Below, piece by piece: positions 7,490 through 16,235 of a stretch of DNA of 64,000 nucleotides. Origin of the DNA: UBA7672 sp963784415 (GTDB lineage Bacteria; Pseudomonadota; Alphaproteobacteria; Caulobacterales; Hyphomonadaceae); contig CAWARK010000011.1 in NCBI GenBank assembly GCA_963784415.1, positions 1-64,000 of the forward strand, written 5' to 3'. Each line of letters opens with the position of its first letter. Within the stretch, counting starts at the first letter, position 1. Both the position numbers and the translations under genes were made by a program. The notes beneath the pieces were generated by a model. It ran no database searches and was not told where the DNA came from. It saw nothing but the letters and a program-made list of their open reading frames with translations.

Positions 7490-8902
7490 ATGTCGGACTC
7501 TGTTGAACAGCCGCGCCCCAGCGAGGGCAGCGGATACGATCTCTCACGGCTTTTGCCGCAGCGATCGTTTGGACTGAAACTCATACTTGTATGCATGCTT
7601 GCACTGCTGATGGCCGTTCCGGCGGGCTTCGTCTGGATGGTGATCTATTCGCGCGCCAGTGACGCGCAGGCCGCCATCGCTGAAGTTGCCGCCTTGCGCG
7701 GTGGACCGCAGCAATTGATGGGGCCGGCCATCACGGTGCCGTTCGACCGGGACGTCGTCGTCCAGGTCAACAATGTGAACCAGGTACAGACGCAGATTGG
7801 CCGGATGGTGCTGTATCCGGAGACCGGGACCGTGACTGCAAAACTCGCCACCGAGGTTCGCAAGCGCGGCCTGCATGACGTGCCGACCTATCGCGCGGAC
7901 GTCGACTTCACCGCAACGTTCAATCCGGACCGGATTGCGCGTGAGGCGCCGACGGGCGCACGGCTGCGGTGGGGAGACGCACGCGTCTATGTCAGCATGT
8001 CCGATCTGCGCGGCGCGAAAGATGCGCGGCTGGTGATTGGCGGCCAGTCGCTTGAGCTGGCGCCGGTGGAAACGCTGGCCTCCGAGACGTTCAGCCGGCC
8101 AGGGATGACGCCCGGACTCCTGGGTGCATCGCTGGGATGGACGGAGGCGCCGGTGGGAGCGCTGCAGGCGACGGCAAAGCTCAATGTCTCCGGTGCGCAA
8201 CGCGTGGCGGTGGCGGCGTTCGCGCGCGACACGACGATCAACCTTTCCGGCGACTGGGGCTCTCCCAGCTTTGACGGCGGGGCGTTGCCCGACCAGCGGC
8301 AGGTGACGAAGCAGGGGTTCACAGCGATGTGGCGTATCCCCTTCCTCGCACGCGGCGCGCCGGGCGCGGGGGCCGATCTGTCGTTCGATACGCTGGCCTA
8401 TTCGAGCCCGGGCGTGAGCCTGCTCGATGAAGGCAACCCGTATCAGAGCGTGGAGCGGGCGTTGAAGTACGCGCCGATGTTCATCGGTCTCGTCTTCCTC
8501 GCCTACTTCCTGTTCGAGGCGACCAGCGGCGTGCGCGCCCACCCGGCGCAGTATGTGCTGGTGGGGCTCGCGCAGACGGTGTTCTACATGCTGCTGCTGT
8601 CGATCTCGGAAATCGTTGGGTTCAACATCGGCTTCCTGGTGGCGGCGGTGGCGACCGTTTCGGCGCTGTCCTTCTATGCGGGGGCCGTGTTCGCCTCGCG
8701 CGCGGCGATGGTGAAGGCGTTCGTCGTCTTCTCCGCGCTGTACGGGCTGATCTATGTTCTGATGCGCATGGAGGACTATGCGCTGCTTGTCGGTTCACTC
8801 GCCAGCTTCACGGCGATCGCAGGCACGATGTGGATGACGCGCAATCTCGACTGGTATGGCGTGGGGCGCCCAGCCGCGCCGCTGCGGGAGAGCGTAGCGT
8901 AG
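7490..8902 (+). CDS. creD: CreD-family inner membrane protein
   Basis: A 470-residue CreD-type envelope protein. After a cytoplasmic start, one helix (LILVCMLALLMAVPAGFVWMVIYSR) leads into a periplasmic region typical of the family (ALRGGPQQLMGPAITVPF). From about residue 325 there are five or six helices, including FIGLVFLAYFLFEATSG, a family signature. In enteric bacteria CreD is the main output of the CreBC two-component system and affects beta-lactam and colicin tolerance. No creBC genes are seen nearby, so regulation here is unknown. AAGGA stands ahead of the ATG. Confidence 0.85.
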   Translation: MSDSVEQPRPSEGSGYDLSRLLPQRSFGLKLILVCMLALLMAVPAGFVWMVIYSRASDAQAAIAEVAALRGGPQQLMGPAITVPFDRDVVVQVNNVNQVQTQIGRMVLYPETGTVTAKLATEVRKRGLHDVPTYRADVDFTATFNPDRIAREAPTGARLRWGDARVYVSMSDLRGAKDARLVIGGQSLELAPVETLASETFSRPGMTPGLLGASLGWTEAPVGALQATAKLNVSGAQRVAVAAFARDTTINLSGDWGSPSFDGGALPDQRQVTKQGFTAMWRIPFLARGAPGAGADLSFDTLAYSSPGVSLLDEGNPYQSVERALKYAPMFIGLVFLAYFLFEATSGVRAHPAQYVLVGLAQTVFYMLLLSISEIVGFNIGFLVAAVATVSALSFYAGAVFASRAAMVKAFVVFSALYGLIYVLMRMEDYALLVGSLASFTAIAGTMWMTRNLDWYGVGRPAAPLRESVA

Positions 8903-8937
8903 CATGGAGGGCGGGCGCCAAAAGGCGTCCGCCTATC

Positions 8938-9840
8938 CTACACGTTCAGCGGCTCGAACGGCCGGTCCGGCTCGATCGGCAGGATGGTGTCGACATACTC
9001 GCGCAGGTGATCGGTCACCGCCTGCGGGTCGCCTGCGAGGTGTTCGGGCGGGATGGGCGGCCCAAACGTCAGGTGGAATTTGTCGCCCTGCTTGTTCAGC
9101 AATTCGCGGAACAGCGTGATGTCGCGCAGTTCGCGGTTGAGGCCGCAGAAGGCGTAATAGAGCGACGAGTTCTTGCCGGTGATATGCAGCGGCGTCACCG
9201 GCGCCTTGTTCTTGCGGGCGAGCGAGACGGCGGTGGGCAGCCATGGCTCGTCCACCAGCTTGCCCTGCCGCATCTGGGCGAGCGCGCCCGACGGGAAGAT
9301 CAGCAGCAGGCGTTCACCAGCGAACGCAGCGGCGGCGCGGCGCAGCGTCTCGCGCGTCTTCGGCAGGCTGCGCTTGTCCTGCACCCATTCGACCGGGATG
9401 ATCACCTCGGCGAAATGCGGGTTCACGCGGCAGGCGTCGGCATTGGCCATGATCTCGATATCGGTGCGCACATCGTTCAGCGCCGCGAGCACGATCGAGC
9501 CATCGGCAAGTCCGGTCGGATGATTCGACACGATGACCGAGCGCCCGGTCTTCGGTACGCGATCGAGGCCCGTGGCCGTGACCTTGAGCCCCAGCACCTT
9601 GTCCAGATAGGCGAAGCATTCCTTGCCCGACCTGATCGTCTTGATGTGGTCGGCCCAGCGCAGGGCCTTGCGATAGCCGAGCAGCGAATAAAGCGCCGGG
9701 CGCACGACAGGCCAGGACCAGTGGCCAACCCAGCTCGGGCAGCGCTCCTCGATCATGATGTCGACGATGTGCCCGGGACGTGATTCGGGGTCGATGAAGG
9801 CAGAAAGTCCCTGGTCTATCTGGGGATTTGGGGCATCCAT
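8938..9840 (-). CDS. Lysophospholipid acyltransferase-family protein
   Basis: A 300-residue PlsC/LPLAT-type acyltransferase. The catalytic motif appears as SNHPTGLADG in place of NHxxxxD, and the acyl-acceptor motif as FPSGALAQ. The C-terminal half has PVTPLHITGKNSS and TFGPPIPPEHL, common in hemolysin-like or OlsA-like acyltransferases. It probably transfers fatty acyl groups to a lipid or amino-acid lipid in the inner membrane. The ATG at 9840 (MDAPNPQIDQG) is chosen; an in-frame ATG 13 codons upstream is less likely. The divergent spacer holds a CtrA-like site. Confidence 0.75.
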   Translation of the reverse strand: MDAPNPQIDQGLSAFIDPESRPGHIVDIMIEERCPSWVGHWSWPVVRPALYSLLGYRKALRWADHIKTIRSGKECFAYLDKVLGLKVTATGLDRVPKTGRSVIVSNHPTGLADGSIVLAALNDVRTDIEIMANADACRVNPHFAEVIIPVEWVQDKRSLPKTRETLRRAAAAFAGERLLLIFPSGALAQMRQGKLVDEPWLPTAVSLARKNKAPVTPLHITGKNSSLYYAFCGLNRELRDITLFRELLNKQGDKFHLTFGPPIPPEHLAGDPQAVTDHLREYVDTILPIEPDRPFEPLNV

Positions 9841-9888
9841 CCGGTGATCACCCTCGACTTGGCGTTCGGAATGGTCCAATCAGCGCCG

Positions 9889-9905
9889 TTAACCATTCGT
9901 AACCG
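9889..9905 (+). promoter_or_regulatory. Candidate CtrA-type site
   Basis: TTAACCATTCGTAACC contains the TTAACCAT half-site typical of CtrA in Caulobacter relatives, with a degraded second half. It lies in the divergent spacer between the acyltransferase and receiver-protein genes, about 120-130 bases from the latter. The assignment is by pattern only. Confidence 0.4.
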
Positions 9906-10022
9906 TAAGCGCGCGAAACTCTGTTGCACACAATTCGTGATTGCGGAACGTAGTGTTCGACGTTCGCGTCACAAGCCGATCTGGATCACCCGGTGGAGGG
10001 GGTTCCGATCTGGGGGAAGCCG

Positions 10023-10454
10023 ATGAAAGTCCTGTGGATCGAAGACCACGCACGTGCGGGTGAGTTGTTGGCGGCAGCCGCTGCGGCGGCGTCGCGCAAA
10101 CGCTATGGCATTGATCTCGTGATCGCGACGTCGCTGCTCGACGCCGAGCGCAAGCTGCGGCTGGAGCGGTTCGACCTTGTTGTGATCGACCTGCTGCTTC
10201 CAGATTCAGCTGACGAAGACGCGACGGTCACGCGCATCGCCAGCATGGGCCGCTTCCGCGTCGCCATCGTCTCGGGCAGCGACCGCCGCGACGAAGTGAT
10301 GAAGAGCCTGGCGCGCGCGGGCGTCGATTGCGCCCCGAAAGCTGTCGGCAAGGAAGACCTGCCGCTCGGCGAGTTCGTGCGCAGGCCCGAGCTGTTCCGC
10401 GACTTCCTGCACGCGCAGATGCCCGATCAGCCGGCCAAGTCGGCCGCGGGCTGA
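10023..10454 (+). CDS. Single-domain response-regulator receiver protein
   Basis: A 143-residue protein with only a receiver fold. It begins MKVLWIEDH with the acidic pair, has the phospho-acceptor Asp in VVIDLLLPDS, the Ser of IVSGSD, and the conserved Lys in PKAVGKED. There is no output domain, so it would act by protein contact or phosphotransfer. GGGGGAAGCCG directly before the ATG supports this start. No kinase gene is adjacent. The C-terminal 25 residues may form a helical tail. Confidence 0.75.
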   Translation: MKVLWIEDHARAGELLAAAAAAASRKRYGIDLVIATSLLDAERKLRLERFDLVVIDLLLPDSADEDATVTRIASMGRFRVAIVSGSDRRDEVMKSLARAGVDCAPKAVGKEDLPLGEFVRRPELFRDFLHAQMPDQPAKSAAG

Positions 10455-10515
10455 GCTTCTTCCAAATTCCGCCTGAATGATCTGCGAGCGTCCCGGCAAG
10501 AATTGGGGATGTCGC

Positions 10516-11094
10516 ATGCTGTGGTTCAAGAACGGGTGGATCGCGCTTGCGGTGAGTTTGGCGGCGCCAGCCTTCGCTCAGACATCTGAGGACGAGACAA
10601 AGGTCCGCGCGATCATTGCTGACTGGTATGTGCGCGTCGGGCAGTCGCCGGCGGAAATGCCCTGGGCATTGATTGCGGCGGGCGGCATCGATTCCGGCCC
10701 GGGCTATTCCGTTCCGGCTGACATCAACAGTGGATCGGCGGCTATTCGCGGGCCTTTCCTCAATTACGAACTCGCTGGGCGGGCGCTTCAGTTTTCCTAT
10801 GACATCGACGTGCTGAAGGTGGACGCGCGGCTCGCCAAGGCGGTGGTCTGGGAGCGCGGCTATTTCTATGCCTGGGCCGCGCAGAAGACTTACGAGAATG
10901 CAGCGTCGACGCTGTTCATTCTGGAGAAGCAGGCGGACGGGGGTTGGAAAATTCTTGCCCACGACGCCAATTCGATCGGCATCCCGCCCAACAAGATCAC
11001 CGATCCGATGCCCGACCTGCGTGCGCTTTACTACCAGCGCTGCGGATCAGCCTGCGATCCTGTCGCCGACGCGAAGAAAGCTGCCGAGTGGTAG
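10516..11094 (+). CDS. Secreted hypothetical protein (possible NTF2-like fold)
   Basis: A 192-residue protein with a clear signal peptide (MLWFKNGWIALAVSLAAPAFA). The mature part starts EDETKVRAIIADWYVRVGQ, followed by repeated strand-like segments (AAQKTYENAASTLFILEKQADGGWKILAHDANSI), a pattern common in SnoaL/NTF2-like domains of the DUF4440 kind. I do not recognise a specific family. A possible upstream start at 10477 would place the signal peptide internally, so 10516 is preferred. It lies between the receiver gene and zapE with no sign of an operon. Confidence 0.65.
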   Translation: MLWFKNGWIALAVSLAAPAFAQTSEDETKVRAIIADWYVRVGQSPAEMPWALIAAGGIDSGPGYSVPADINSGSAAIRGPFLNYELAGRALQFSYDIDVLKVDARLAKAVVWERGYFYAWAAQKTYENAASTLFILEKQADGGWKILAHDANSIGIPPNKITDPMPDLRALYYQRCGSACDPVADAKKAAEW

Positions 11095-11160
11095 TCCTGC
11101 CCCTCCGCGACGCAAAACCGCTTTCCTTGTCACCCTGAACCCCGCTATGCGCGGGAGCAG

Positions 11161-12246
11161 ATGACACGCGTAAAACAGCTCTATGCAGAACGCCTGGCCG
11201 CCGGGCGGATTGCGCCTGATCCGGCGCAGGCCGCGGCTATCGAGACGCTGGACGCGTTGGCCAAGGCGCTGTCGGCGTCGCGCGGCTGGTTCGGCGGCGG
11301 CGCGAAACCGCGCGGGCTCTACATCTGGGGCAAGGTCGGACGCGGCAAGTCGATGCTGATGGACCTGTTCTTCGAGGCGGTCACGCTGAAGGACAAGAAG
11401 CGCGTCCACTTCCACGACTTCATGCTGGAGACGCATGCCTTCATCTTCGAGTGGCGCAAGACGGGCGAAGGCGATCCCATCGCGCCTGCCGCGAAGCGCA
11501 TCGCCGACAAGGCTAAGCTTTTGTGCTTCGACGAATTCCACGTCACGCAGATCGCCGACGCCATGATCCTGAGCCGTCTGTTCGAACGCCTGTTCGAGCG
11601 CGGCGTCACGATTGTCGCGACCTCCAACCGCAAGCCGTCGGATCTCTACACCAACGGGATAAATCGCGAGCTGTTCCTGCCCTTCATCCGCCGCCTCGAG
11701 GAAGAGGTGGATGTGATCGAGCTGAAATCGGCGCGCGATTTCCGGCTTGAGCGGCTGGTCGCAGCGCCAGTCTACTACGCACCGCTTGGTCCTGAAGCTG
11801 ACGCCGCGATGGATGCAGCTTTCGAGCGCCTTACCGCCGGGGCGCAGCCGGCGCCGGAGACGCTGGACGTGCAGGGCCGCCAGCTTCACGTGTCCGCACA
11901 AGCGATGGGCGTTGCCCGCTTCACATTTGACGAGCTCTGCAAGCAACCGCTCGGCGCTGCCGACTACCTCACGCTGGCGCGTCACTACCCCACCATTCTG
12001 CTCGATCGCGTACCGCAGATGGGCAAAGACGAGCGCAACTGGGCGGCGCGCTTCGTCACTCTGGTCGATGCGCTCTACGAATCGAAGACCAAGCTGGTGA
12101 TGTCCGCCGGCGCCCAGCCGGACACACTCTACGTCGCGGGCGACGGCGCCTTCGAATTCGAGCGCACGGCAAGCCGCCTGCACGAGATGCGCTCGGCGGA
12201 TTATCTCGCCGCTGAACGCGAACAGGCGGCCGACCCCGCGAAATAA
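11161..12246 (+). CDS. zapE: Cell division protein ZapE (AFG1-like ATPase)
   Basis: A 361-residue AAA+ ATPase of the ZapE/AFG1 family. Walker A is GKVGRGKSMLMD (about residues 57-68), Walker B LLCFDEFHVTQ, and the sensor region ATSNRKPSDLYTNG is typical. In Escherichia coli ZapE associates with the Z-ring and its mitochondrial homologue acts in protein quality control. GGGAG precedes the ATG. A zapE gene near mdh is a common alphaproteobacterial order, and mdh starts 1.35 kb downstream. Its stop directly abuts the convergent DUF1203 gene. Confidence 0.92.
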   Translation: MTRVKQLYAERLAAGRIAPDPAQAAAIETLDALAKALSASRGWFGGGAKPRGLYIWGKVGRGKSMLMDLFFEAVTLKDKKRVHFHDFMLETHAFIFEWRKTGEGDPIAPAAKRIADKAKLLCFDEFHVTQIADAMILSRLFERLFERGVTIVATSNRKPSDLYTNGINRELFLPFIRRLEEEVDVIELKSARDFRLERLVAAPVYYAPLGPEADAAMDAAFERLTAGAQPAPETLDVQGRQLHVSAQAMGVARFTFDELCKQPLGAADYLTLARHYPTILLDRVPQMGKDERNWAARFVTLVDALYESKTKLVMSAGAQPDTLYVAGDGAFEFERTASRLHEMRSADYLAAEREQAADPAK

Positions 12247-12711
12247 TTACGCCCGGTCGACCCGCGCCGAATAGCAGCCGTGCATGGCGTTGTGCACGTG
12301 CAGGTAGGCCACCTCAGGGTCTTCGAGCAGGCGCTCGATCACCGGTTGTACGGCCAGCCCAAGCGCCATGTCCGCTTTCAACAGCATGCCCGCATCGCTG
12401 AACGCGCGCACGGCAAGCGGGCGGCCATTGAACACAGCCGGGAGTTCGTCGGGCGCAAGGCTTGCCTGTTCCGCGCCCTCGATCACGAAGATCGCATAGC
12501 GCGAACGGTAAGGCGTGTCGGCGTCCTGATGCTCGTAGTTCAGCAGCAGGGCGCGCTCGCCCGGACGTGCGTCGCGCAGGCTGACGCGGCACGGAAACCG
12601 GTCGCCTTCGCCCGCGCGGCGGACAACGATGCCGCGCGCATCTAGCTCGTCGTCGGACAGGCTGAAGAGATGTGAGAAGTTCTGTGCGGGAAGCGGGCTG
12701 ACCTGGAACAT
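12247..12711 (-). CDS. DUF1203 domain protein
   Basis: A 154-residue cytoplasmic protein matching DUF1203 over its whole length: RFPCRVSLRDARPGERALLLNYEHQ near the start and LHVHNAMHGCYSARVDR at the end. The family has no established function; the conserved His and Cys residues at the C-terminus could bind a metal. Its TAA stop abuts the zapE stop with no spacer. No partner gene is evident. Confidence 0.8.
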   Translation of the reverse strand: MFQVSPLPAQNFSHLFSLSDDELDARGIVVRRAGEGDRFPCRVSLRDARPGERALLLNYEHQDADTPYRSRYAIFVIEGAEQASLAPDELPAVFNGRPLAVRAFSDAGMLLKADMALGLAVQPVIERLLEDPEVAYLHVHNAMHGCYSARVDRA

Positions 12712-12849
12712 GGGGCGTCTCCTGAAGTTGAGAGGCTGCTATGCCGTCCGTTCGACACCGCCGCCGACGAAAAACGGACGATGCAGTCGAACCATGGACA
12801 AGCCGCGCGGCTTGGCCAAATCTCCCGCCGCTGCAGGCAGGGGGCTGAC

Positions 12850-13326
12850 ATGAAAACCATTGGGATTATCGCGGGCGCCCTTGCGCTGGTCCTGCAGGCT
12901 ATGCCCGCCTCCGCTGGCCCGCTGACCATCGCCTCACGCAAGGAGATCGACAGGCTGCTGAACGTGGTCGCCAGCTATCCGGCGATGGGCGAGACGCAGT
13001 ATTTCAGCATGAAGACCGGCGAGGTGTTCACCGTGCCCTTCACGGCCGACGCGACGATCGAATATTACATCAACGCGATCTGCGACGATGACTGCGCCAA
13101 TGTCGATATTGCTGCGATCGAGGCGGACGGAACGGAGGCGGATGTTGACGATGCGGACGATGCATCGCCCGTGCTCAACCTGCAGGCATCGGAATACCGC
13201 TCTCCGATCGACAAGCCGACGGGCAAGCCGCAACGGCCGCTGACCATCGAGATTCGCATGAAGGCCTGCAACACGGATGTGTGCACGCTTGGCCTGCGGA
13301 TCGCGCAGGTCGAGGACTGGAAATAG
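12850..13326 (+). CDS. Secreted hypothetical protein
   Basis: A 158-residue exported protein. Residues 1-23 are a signal peptide ending PASAG. The mature part has MKTGEVFTVPFTADATIEYYI, four Cys residues in two pairs (CDDDC and CNTDVC), and an acidic stretch (ADGTEADVDDADDASP) that might bind calcium. The beta-rich pattern recalls pre-peptidase C-terminal domains, but the match is weak. The start at 12850 is chosen because it opens the signal peptide. It sits between a DUF1203 gene and mdh; no functional link is evident. Confidence 0.62.
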   Translation: MKTIGIIAGALALVLQAMPASAGPLTIASRKEIDRLLNVVASYPAMGETQYFSMKTGEVFTVPFTADATIEYYINAICDDDCANVDIAAIEADGTEADVDDADDASPVLNLQASEYRSPIDKPTGKPQRPLTIEIRMKACNTDVCTLGLRIAQVEDWK

Positions 13327-13596
13327 GACAATACCGGCGTTCCTGACGTCCTGACCCAGCCGAAACCCCGGCCGGAGCACGATAACGCGCGCCGCATTGC
13401 TCCCCTGCCCCCATTGCGCTAACGCTCCCCGCGATCGCATTCCGGGGCAGACATGTTCGGCTGGTTCAAGGGCAGGAAGGACAAAGCGGCCGCGCCCGCC
13501 TCCCCCTCCCCCAGCGTCGCGCCAGCCGCCGCGCCCATTTCGCCCAAACCCGTTTCGCAACCCGCGCCTGCCGCAAAACCACCAGGAGACCTCCCC

Positions 13597-14565
13597 ATGG
13601 CCCGCAAGAAGATCGCCCTTATCGGCGCCGGCATGATCGGCGGCACGCTCGCCCACATCTGCTCGCGTGAAGAACTGGGCGACGTCGTCCTGGTCGACAT
13701 GAAGGGCGGCATCGCCAAGGGCAAAGGTCTCGACATCGCCGAGGCCGCCGCCGTCTACGGCAAGGACGGCAAACTCTCGGGCGGCTCGCTCGAGGAATAC
13801 TCGGTCATCGCCGGATCGGACGTGGTGATCGTCACCGCCGGCGTGCCGCGCAAGCCGGGCATGAGCCGCGATGATCTGATCGGCATCAACCTCGGCGTCA
13901 TGAAATCGGTCGGCGCCGCCATCAAGGAACATTGCCCGAAAGCATTCGTGATCTGCATCACCAACCCGCTCGACGCGATGGTGTGGGCGCTGCAGAAATT
14001 CTCGGGCCTCCCCGCGAGCCACGTTGTCGGCATGGCCGGCGTGCTCGATAGCGCGCGCTTCTCTTACTTCTTGTCGGAAAAGACCGGCATCTCGATGGAA
14101 GACGTCAAGGCCTGGACGCTCGGCGGCCATGGCGACGACATGGTGCCGATGGTGCGCCACTCCACGATCGGCGGCGTCTCGCTGCCGGATTGCGTCAAGC
14201 AGGGCTTCTTCACGCAGGAAGAACTCGACGCGATGGTGAAGCGCACGCGTGGCGGCGGCGGCGAGATCGTCGCCCTGCTGGAGACCGGCTCGGCCTTCTA
14301 CGCGCCGGCTGAATCGGCTGTCGCGATGGCGAAGTCCTACCTCAAGGACAAGAAGCGCGTCCTCCCGGTCGCCGCCAACCTCACCGGCCAGTATGGCGTC
14401 TCCGACCTCTATGTCGGCGTGCCGTGCGTGATCGGCGCCGGCGGCGTCGAGCGCATCATCCAGTTCGACCTCAACGCCGACGAGAAAGCGATGTTCGAAA
14501 AGAGCGTCGCGGCCGTGAACGGCCTGCTCGACGCCTGCAAGAAGCTCGAGCCGTCGCTGGCTTAG
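13597..14565 (+). CDS. mdh: Malate dehydrogenase
   Basis: NAD-dependent malate dehydrogenase of the LDH-like type, 322 residues, oxidising malate to oxaloacetate in the TCA cycle. Visible are the Rossmann start KIALIGAGMIGGTLAH, the mobile loop VPRKPGMSRDDL with substrate-binding Arg residues, ITNPLDAMVW, and the catalytic His in GGHGDDMVPMVRHS. AGGAGA eight bases before the ATG strongly supports this start. An in-frame ATG at 13453 would add 48 proline- and alanine-rich residues. Unlike many relatives, sucCD do not follow; a strong terminator lies 30 bases after the stop. Confidence 0.95.
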   Translation: MARKKIALIGAGMIGGTLAHICSREELGDVVLVDMKGGIAKGKGLDIAEAAAVYGKDGKLSGGSLEEYSVIAGSDVVIVTAGVPRKPGMSRDDLIGINLGVMKSVGAAIKEHCPKAFVICITNPLDAMVWALQKFSGLPASHVVGMAGVLDSARFSYFLSEKTGISMEDVKAWTLGGHGDDMVPMVRHSTIGGVSLPDCVKQGFFTQEELDAMVKRTRGGGGEIVALLETGSAFYAPAESAVAMAKSYLKDKKRVLPVAANLTGQYGVSDLYVGVPCVIGAGGVERIIQFDLNADEKAMFEKSVAAVNGLLDACKKLEPSLA

Positions 14566-14594
14566 TCGCCGAGCAACATTTTGATCGAAGAACG

Positions 14595-14625
14595 AACGCC
14601 TCCCTTCACCGGGAGGCGTTTTTTT
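14595..14625 (+). terminator. Rho-independent terminator after mdh
   Basis: A perfect 8-bp stem CGCCTCCC (14597-14604) and GGGAGGCG (14611-14618) with loop TTCACC, extended by flanking A-T pairs and followed by seven T. It would end mdh transcription just before the convergent FKBP gene. Confidence 0.92.
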
Positions 14626-14630
14626 GCGCC

Positions 14631-15158
14631 CTAGACCGCCCCGACCATCAGGATCTCGAACAGCAGGTTCTCTCCCGGCCCGATGAGACCGGGATAGCCA
14701 CGTTCGGCATAGCCGATGGCGGCCGGGATATAGATCATCCAGCGGTCGCCGGGCCGCATCATGGTCAAGGCTTCGCGGAAACCCGGCACGAGGATCGAGA
14801 GTTCGTAGACATCGGGAGCGCCGCGATCGAACGCCGAATCAAAAGCGCGACCGCCTGAATTGAGGCGGCCCTCATAATAGATCTTGGCCGATTGTTCCGG
14901 TAGCGGTGCAATGCCGGTGGCCGGGCCGCTGGCGAGCACAATGTATTCCAGGCCACTGCTGGTCTTCTTCGCTTCCGGCAGGCTGGAATTCCACGGCGCG
15001 TACTTGAACCAGGCCGAGCGCGTAATGGTCGGCGCTGCCGCCTTGGCCGGAGCGGCGGTGATTGTGGGCGCGGACGTGGCCGCAACCGGGGCGGCGGGGG
15101 CGCCAGAACAAGCCGCCAATGCCAATGCGACCGAAATTCCAACAAGACAACGCAGCAT
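14631..15158 (-). CDS. FKBP-type peptidyl-prolyl isomerase, lipoprotein
   Basis: A 175-residue envelope isomerase. The N-terminus MLRCLVGISVALALAACSG is a lipoprotein signal with the lipidated Cys in LAAC, then an alanine/proline-rich spacer of about 35 residues. The FKBP domain has YYEGRLNSGGRAFDSAFDRG, VPGFREALTMMRPGDRW and YIPAAIGYAERGYPGLIGPGENLLFEI, the standard signatures. It likely helps fold periplasmic or outer-membrane proteins. The ATG at 15158 is preferred to one 19 codons upstream because it opens the lipoprotein signal. Confidence 0.87.
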   Translation of the reverse strand: MLRCLVGISVALALAACSGAPAAPVAATSAPTITAAPAKAAAPTITRSAWFKYAPWNSSLPEAKKTSSGLEYIVLASGPATGIAPLPEQSAKIYYEGRLNSGGRAFDSAFDRGAPDVYELSILVPGFREALTMMRPGDRWMIYIPAAIGYAERGYPGLIGPGENLLFEILMVGAV

Positions 15159-15698
15159 CAGGCCTTGACCCCTTTTTGTTGGCGAAACCGCCTGCCGGCG
15201 GCAGGTCTTCCGCATAATGACAATCTACAACCCGCAATCCCTCAGATTGCGATCAGGTGCGCCATCTGTGGACGAGTCTGCACCGGTGTCGCGTCGCTCG
15301 TAAAGCCGCTGCGAAACGAGGAAATGCCCCGGCGCGATCCCATCGGAGTGATCGTACGTGCAAGGACGATCCGTATACTGAGACGTGCGACCTGTGAACG
15401 TTTGTTCAGGTGCGACGTTCCGGTGCGACACATTATTTTGCAGCCGCAACTATACGCAAATCGGCGTGTTTTTCGTTTTTTAGTGTTGCAAGAAAACTGA
15501 AGAACTAAATTGCATTTCTGTCATGACAAAGTGTATATTAACCATGTCGGTGAGTCTTGAGGTGGTGGCTCGGTCTCAACCGTTCGCGAGCTAAGGAAAT
15601 TGGCCGGGGTGTGCGTTTGCGCACGCGATAATCCGTATCCAATCCGGCGCCGTGACGTCTGAAAACCGTTCGTATTTGTTGATATTCCGGGGCCGCCT
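15159..15698. other. 540-bp spacer with a low-G+C promoter region
   Basis: No credible gene is visible. A short palindrome CCTGCCG/CGGCAGG sits at 15191-15205. GTGCGAC occurs three times between 15385 and 15430. From about 15430 to 15560 the sequence is clearly richer in A and T than its surroundings and holds a promoter candidate. Beyond it, a hairpin GTGCG-TTTG-CGCAC lies about 80-90 bases before the XRE gene, so the transcript leader may be structured. Confidence 0.55.
15510..15545 (+). promoter_or_regulatory. Promoter with internal palindrome and CtrA-like half-site
   Basis: TTGCAT (15510-15515) and TATATT (15534-15539) with an 18-base spacer form a sigma-70-like promoter. The spacer contains the perfect palindrome TGTCATGACA (15519-15528), a possible operator. 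TTAACCAT (15538-15545) overlaps the -10 box and resembles a CtrA half-site. It would drive the XRE gene with a leader of about 150 bases. Confidence 0.5.
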
Positions 15699-16169
15699 TT
15701 GACACTTGCATCACTGTCCAACTTACCGACCAAGCCAGTTCTGACGCTGGCGTCCAACAATCCTGCCATTGCCCCATCTCCCGAGGACGGAGACATCAAC
15801 CTCTCCATCGGCCGGCGCATCCGCCGCCGCCGCAGGCTGATGGGCATGACCCAGAAAGATCTCGGCGACATGCTCGGCCTGCAATTCCAGCAGGTCCAGA
15901 AGTATGAATGCTCGAGCAGCCGGGTCTCTGCCTCGCGGCTCTACCTTCTGGCCTCAGCCCTGAAGGTGCCGGTCTCGTACTTCTTCACGGACCTGCCCGA
16001 AAACGCCTCCAACGGCGTTTCCGACAGCGACCGGGCGCGCATGGCGACGACCGAGATGCTGTGTGAAAAGGAAACGCAGGAACTGCTGACCGCCTATGCC
16101 AGATTGCCCGAGAACGTGCGCCGCAAATTGCGGACGTTTGCCAAGGGACTTGGCGACGATCTGGCCTGA
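15699..16169 (+). CDS. XRE-family helix-turn-helix regulator
   Basis: A 156-residue DNA-binding protein. The HTH_XRE domain spans about residues 36-95: IGRRIRRRRRLMGMTQKDLGDMLGLQFQQVQKYE, then SASRLYLLASALKVPVSYFF. This is the SinR/Cro type common in alphaproteobacteria. The C-terminal third is helical and may dimerise (ELLTAYARLPENVRRKLRTF). No ATG stands before the domain, so TTG at 15699 is the best start, although its ribosome site is weak and the true start could differ slightly. The palindromic promoter upstream suggests autoregulation. Confidence 0.82.
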   Translation: MTLASLSNLPTKPVLTLASNNPAIAPSPEDGDINLSIGRRIRRRRRLMGMTQKDLGDMLGLQFQQVQKYECSSSRVSASRLYLLASALKVPVSYFFTDLPENASNGVSDSDRARMATTEMLCEKETQELLTAYARLPENVRRKLRTFAKGLGDDLA

Positions 16170-16235
16170 TTCAAGCCATTCCTGAGCAAGGCGGGCGGCT
16201 ATTGGCCGCCTGCCGGGGCCGTGCGACATCCGCGC

